From: Oscillatoria sp. SIO1A7
GTDB taxonomy: Bacteria > Cyanobacteriota > Cyanobacteriia > Cyanobacteriales > Laspinemataceae
NCBI GenBank assembly: GCA_010672965.1
Contig: JAAHFN010000020.1
Coordinates: 26,446 to 89,542, forward strand
Reading direction: 5' to 3'
Length of the DNA stretch: 63,097 nucleotides
In this document: one piece after another, positions 60,165-63,097 of the stretch
Numbering within the stretch: the first letter of the stretch is position 1
How the letters are laid out: every line of letters begins with the position of its first letter
The notes under the pieces: generated by a model
What the model saw: the letters and a program-made list of their open reading frames with translations, nothing else
Told to the model about the DNA's origin: nothing
The model's database searches: none
Made by a program: the position numbers and the translations under genes

Positions 60165-60192
60165 ACTATAACACCATTTTTTAAATTGTCAA
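60165..60192 (-). promoter_or_regulatory. Near-consensus sigma-70 promoter
   Basis: On the minus strand TTGACA (60187-60192) and TATAGT (60165-60170) are 16 bp apart. The -10 box ends 6 bp before the ATG at 60158, which predicts a leaderless mRNA. This is among the best promoters readable in the window. Confidence 0.7.
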
Positions 60193-60300
60193 CCCTTTTT
60201 CAAAAATTTTTTAAAACTTTTTTTGATATGTCCTAGAATTCAAGAGGCCCGAACGCCTGCAAACGCCGCAGCTTGGAAATTGGTAATTGGATCCTAAAAA

Positions 60301-60331
60301 GAACCCCGGTTTTTTGAAAAAACCGGGGTTC
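60301..60331. terminator. Perfect 31-bp palindrome, family F
   Basis: GAACCCCGGTTTTTT, one base, AAAAAACCGGGGTTC: the same as 24941-24971 except for the centre base. It lies between two divergent genes, so a terminator role is less obvious here; it may simply be a dispersed repeat. Confidence 0.6.
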
Positions 60332-60576
60332 TCAAATATATATAAGAGACCTGCGATCGCCTGCCAACCTGTTTTTTGGGACCGCAAAGCCCTTCAGGCG
60401 GCTACGCTAAAATCGGATCGATTGCGAGCTATTGCAGTACCAAGACGGTTTAGGACAAAGGTTTTGTAGGGGCGTTAGCGCAGCGTGCCCGTAGGGCATA
60501 CGGCCGTAGAGTTGTCCTAACCTGAGTCCGTATTGCTATAAAACCAGTTTTTTTATTTAAACCTTTGGCAAAGAAA
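60332..60576. other. Upstream region of the TpsB gene
   Basis: It contains a palindrome with AAGACGGTTTAGGACAAAGG, GGGGCGTTAGCGCAGCGTGC and ACGGCCGTAGAGTTGTCCTA, similar to a block at 13.73-13.80 kb (AAGACGGCTTAGGACAAAGG). This is another dispersed element. A promoter was not identified. Confidence 0.5.
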
Positions 60577-62514
60577 ATGGCGATCGAATTTTTGCAGCGC
60601 AGCGGTCCAATCTTATCGGCATTCTTCACCATCGTGGCAACTGCTTCTGGTGCGATCGCCCAAAACGCGAGAGCTGAAGTTCCTAACGAGAAGAGCCTTA
60701 GGGACTTGCGAGTTAATAATGTACCGGCTATGCCCTCCGGGCAGGCTTCGCCTACGACAGGCTCAGCCCGAACGGTGGGGGTCAAAGAACGTTCTTGGAC
60801 TGGTACTTTATTTCTGCGCAAGTCCCTTAGATTCCCGATCGCCTCTGAGGAAGCCTTTGAGGAAGAGGACTTACGCATTACCTCTATATCTGGTAGGGGT
60901 CAACGGCCGTTGACCCCTACACTGAGGGCGTGCAAGACAATTTGCGTAAGTTTTAAGGAAGAGCGATCGCAACCTTCCACAGAAGCTTCCACAAACAACC
61001 CATCCGCCAGGGCAAACGAAGATACTCCGCCAGAAACCTTTATTATCGAGCGATTTGAATTCGAGGGCAACACGGCCTTCAGCGCCGAAAAGTTAAGCGA
61101 GGAATTGGCGGAATTTGTCGGCAAAGCGATCGCCTTTGCCCAATTGCTCCAAGCCGAAGCCAAAATAACCGAACTATATGTAGATGCCGGCTATATAAAC
61201 TCTGGAGCCATTATTCCCGCTCAAACTCTTACAGATGGAACCGTTACAGTGCAAATTATCGAAGGGGGCATTGAAGATCTTAAAGTTACTGGAACTAGAC
61301 GCCTGCGAAATAACTACGTTAGAAGTAGATTAGACCTTGCCGCCAGAGCGCCCCTCAATCAAAACAAAATCGTAGAAGCTCTGCAACTATTGGTTCTCGA
61401 CCCTCGCATAGAAAACATATCCGCAGACTTGTCGGCCGGCTCCCGCCCCGAATTGAGCTTGCTAGAAGTTACCGTAGCCGAGGCCAACCCCTTTACTGCA
61501 GAGCTATTTGTAGATAACGGTCGGGCTCCGAGCGTCGGAAGCTTCAGACGGGGAATACGTCTCAACCACGCGAACCTACTGGGTTTCGGAGATACCTTGA
61601 GCGCATCCTATACTAATACTGAAGGCAGCAATGCCCTGGATCTGAACTATAGCATTCCTGTTAATGCCCGCAACGGCACCATTTCGATAGGGGGTGGCTT
61701 CACCGACACCGAAGTAATCGAGCCTCCCTTCGATCGCGTAGATATTACCGGAGACTCTCGCTATTTGGAATTTGGCTTGCGCCAGCCAATAGTGCAAAGC
61801 CCAACTAAGGAGCTAGTTTTGGGTCTGACTTTTGCACGACAGGAAAGCCAAACCTCCCTGCTGGGAGAAGACTTTCCCCTATCTCCCGGTGCCGACGAAG
61901 ATGGGGAAACTAAGGTATCTGCAATTAGGTTTTTCCAGGAATGGACGGGGCGAAATCGCTCCCAAGTTTTTGCCGCCCGCTCCCAATTTAGTTTGGGGAT
62001 TGGCGCTTTTGATGCCACAGTAAACTCGGAACCCCCGGACGGAAGATTTTTTTCTTGGCGAGGTCAGGCTCAGCTAGTGCGCCGCCTTCCAGCAGATAGT
62101 TTGCTAGTAGTGCGCTCTGACGTGCAACTCGCCCCAAGAGCTATAGTACCCCTAGAGCAATTTGGCTTAGGAGGTCTTGGCAGCATTCGAGGCTACCGCC
62201 AGGATGTTCTCCTAACTGATAATGGCGCTTTTGCTTCTGCAGAATGGCGCGTTCCAGTTTTGAAAGTTGAGAAAATTGAAGGGGTTTTGCAAGTGGCTCC
62301 GTTTGTGGATGCTGGCGTTGCCTGGAATAGTTCCGAACGCCCGGACCCAGACCCCAATACTGCGATCGGTATTGGTCTGGGCTTGCAATGGCAAATGGCC
62401 GACAAATTACGCGCCCGCATTGACTGGGGCTTTCCTCTAATCGATGTTGATTCTCGCGATAGAACCTGGCAAGAAAATGGCTTCTATTTTTCTGTCGATT
62501 TCAAACCTTTTTAG
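60577..62514 (+). CDS. TpsB-type (ShlB/FhaC/HecB) outer-membrane transporter with two MITE-derived segments
   Basis: The protein has 645 residues from the ATG at 60577. A signal peptide (about 1-33, ending ASGAIAQNARA) is followed by a segment of about 90 residues derived from two palindromic elements, a Ser/Asn/Thr linker, a POTRA domain (FIIERFEFEGNTAFSAEKLS onward, about 150-225), a second POTRA (LKVTGTRRLRNNYVRSRLDL onward, about 230-300) and a 16-strand beta barrel ending in Phe. The L6 loop motif IRGYRQD is present. TpsB proteins export a TpsA partner across the outer membrane; no TpsA gene lies nearby. Frame is kept through both insertions. Confidence 0.9.
   Translation: MAIEFLQRSGPILSAFFTIVATASGAIAQNARAEVPNEKSLRDLRVNNVPAMPSGQASPTTGSARTVGVKERSWTGTLFLRKSLRFPIASEEAFEEEDLRITSISGRGQRPLTPTLRACKTICVSFKEERSQPSTEASTNNPSARANEDTPPETFIIERFEFEGNTAFSAEKLSEELAEFVGKAIAFAQLLQAEAKITELYVDAGYINSGAIIPAQTLTDGTVTVQIIEGGIEDLKVTGTRRLRNNYVRSRLDLAARAPLNQNKIVEALQLLVLDPRIENISADLSAGSRPELSLLEVTVAEANPFTAELFVDNGRAPSVGSFRRGIRLNHANLLGFGDTLSASYTNTEGSNALDLNYSIPVNARNGTISIGGGFTDTEVIEPPFDRVDITGDSRYLEFGLRQPIVQSPTKELVLGLTFARQESQTSLLGEDFPLSPGADEDGETKVSAIRFFQEWTGRNRSQVFAARSQFSLGIGAFDATVNSEPPDGRFFSWRGQAQLVRRLPADSLLVVRSDVQLAPRAIVPLEQFGLGGLGSIRGYRQDVLLTDNGAFASAEWRVPVLKVEKIEGVLQVAPFVDAGVAWNSSERPDPDPNTAIGIGLGLQWQMADKLRARIDWGFPLIDVDSRDRTWQENGFYFSVDFKPF
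60701..60826. mobile_element. Family E element inserted in frame within the tpsB gene
   Basis: It is 126 bp, exactly 42 codons. Ends are GGGACTTGCGAGTTAATAAT and TTTCTGCGCAAGTCCC. TTA flanks both ends, a 3-bp duplication. Reversed, it aligns along its length with the intergenic copy at 18756-18856. It encodes about residues 42-84 of the protein. Confidence 0.8.
60866..60954. mobile_element. Family B element inserted in frame within the tpsB gene
   Basis: Left end AGGACTTACGCATTACC, interior GTAGGGGTCAACGGCCGTTG and right end TTTGCGTAAGTTTT. The last bases differ from the usual AAGTCCT; the change leaves the frame open. The interior is the same as the copy at 6.51-6.60 kb. It encodes about residues 97-126. 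Confidence 0.78.
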
Positions 62515-62537
62515 CAAGGCGATCGAGCCAATATATC

Positions 62538-62604
62538 GACAAATGCCCAATGCCCAATGCCCAATGCCCAATGCCCAATGCCCAATGCCCAATGCCCCAT
62601 TCCC
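62538..62604. repeat. CCCAATG heptamers
   Basis: About eight CCCAATG units lie between the converging tpsB gene and the Uma2 fragment. The run ends in CCCCATTCCCCATT. Confidence 0.75.
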
Positions 62605-62612
62605 CATTTTTC

Positions 62613-62984
62613 TTACGGCGCATACTGTCTGACTTCTTCCACGGTCATCCCCAGAATTTCTGCCACCTCTTCGGCATCCAGTCCCTTCGCAAACAACCGA
62701 CCAATAGCATCAACTCTCTTGCGAGCTTCTGCTTCGAGCTTCTGCTCTGCAATATCTGCTCGCTGCCGTTCTCGTTCGGTTCGGGCGCGCTCGATCTCAG
62801 TTTGTTCCCGACCCGTTAGCAACAGATTGCCCTGGCTATCCCACCACCTCAACCACAGTTGAGTTTGGTTTTGATAGCTTCCTCTCCACAGTCCTAGCTC
62901 CACTCCCAAGGGCTCTATGGCATAGTGCCCTCGCTCGTTGGCAGCCATCTTTCGATAAGACCCGTTTACCCAGGGCAAACGCAT
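62613..62984 (-). pseudogene. Uma2-family (DUF820) nuclease-like protein, 3' fragment
   Basis: The 123 readable residues match the C-terminal half of cyanobacterial Uma2 proteins: GHYAIEPLGVELGLWRGSYQ, LRWWDSQGNLLLTGREQ, then a charged coiled coil (EIERARTERERQRADIAEQK) and GLDAEEVAEILGMTVEEVRQ. The N-terminal PD-(D/E)xK part, normally about 110 residues more, is missing: upstream of 62984 the frame closes before the window edge. It is a decayed gene, or its 5' part was displaced. Confidence 0.7.
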
Positions 62985-63097
62985 CTTAAATAAGTTTGAC
63001 TTTTTACAAAGAAAGTGCCTTGTTTTAAACTTAAAATTATCATGTGTTTAGGGTTAGTTCTTAATAATAACCGCATACAGGCCTGTCGATCCTGCTA
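62985..63097. other. Right window edge, no feature
   Basis: AT-rich sequence with TTTAAACTTAAAATTATCATGTG. I see no gene or repeat family member here. Confidence 0.4.

Overview
This window reads as chromosome from a filamentous-type cyanobacterium. The HIP1 octamer GCGATCGC occurs everywhere, heptameric short tandem repeats (STRRs) and small palindromic elements fill almost every gap, and the gene content is cyanobacterial: a CyaB1-type GAF-GAF-PAS adenylate cyclase, a PEP-CTERM protein, an AMIN-domain amidase, a Roco protein and a DUF3536 GH57 enzyme. Genes are well spaced and noncoding DNA is unusually abundant. I found no rRNA or tRNA gene and no intact transposase.

Layout: 1-7.4 kb holds a gene tail, an adenylate cyclase, an orphan DUF433 protein, then about 2.1 kb of a 481-bp tandem array and a cluster of MITE-like elements. 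7.4-15.1 kb is a central-carbon block (ppsA forward; pfkA and pyk reverse) with broken toxin-antitoxin modules. 15.1-27 kb has a DUF6065 gene, argD, decayed TA modules, a PEP-CTERM protein, a STAND/NB-ARC ATPase preceded by 9-bp iterons, an ABC ATPase with rsmG, and an L-2-hydroxyglutarate oxidase. 27-32 kb holds an amidase and an MscS channel on either side of a 1 kb gene-free region with a solitary CRISPR-repeat-like 37-mer. 32.3-39.2 kb (reverse) is a cobalt block: cobalamin riboswitch, a 51-residue small ORF, a His-rich EamA transporter, cbiM-cbiN-cbiQ-cbiO, a DUF1636 protein and cobW. 39.8-51.9 kb carries a methyltransferase, an orphan antitoxin, GH57, a Ca2+/H+ antiporter, a GltS-type symporter and an RTX protein among very large repeat arrays. 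53.1-57.6 kb is a 1467-residue Roco protein. 58.3-63.1 kb has a vapBC-type pair, an orphan HicB, a small gene with a strong promoter, a TpsB-type outer-membrane transporter carrying two MITEs in frame, and an Uma2 fragment.

The clearest joint function is cobalt and vitamin B12 homeostasis: uptake (CbiMNQO), a CobW metallochaperone and a His-rich permease on one strand, downstream of a recognisable B12 riboswitch. The second theme is repeat biology. At least five palindromic element families (called A to E here) can be defined by their terminal repeats. Several copies show target duplications, some are nested, and some touch or enter coding sequence. Names of families A-E, and of the perfect palindrome F, are mine and local to this window.
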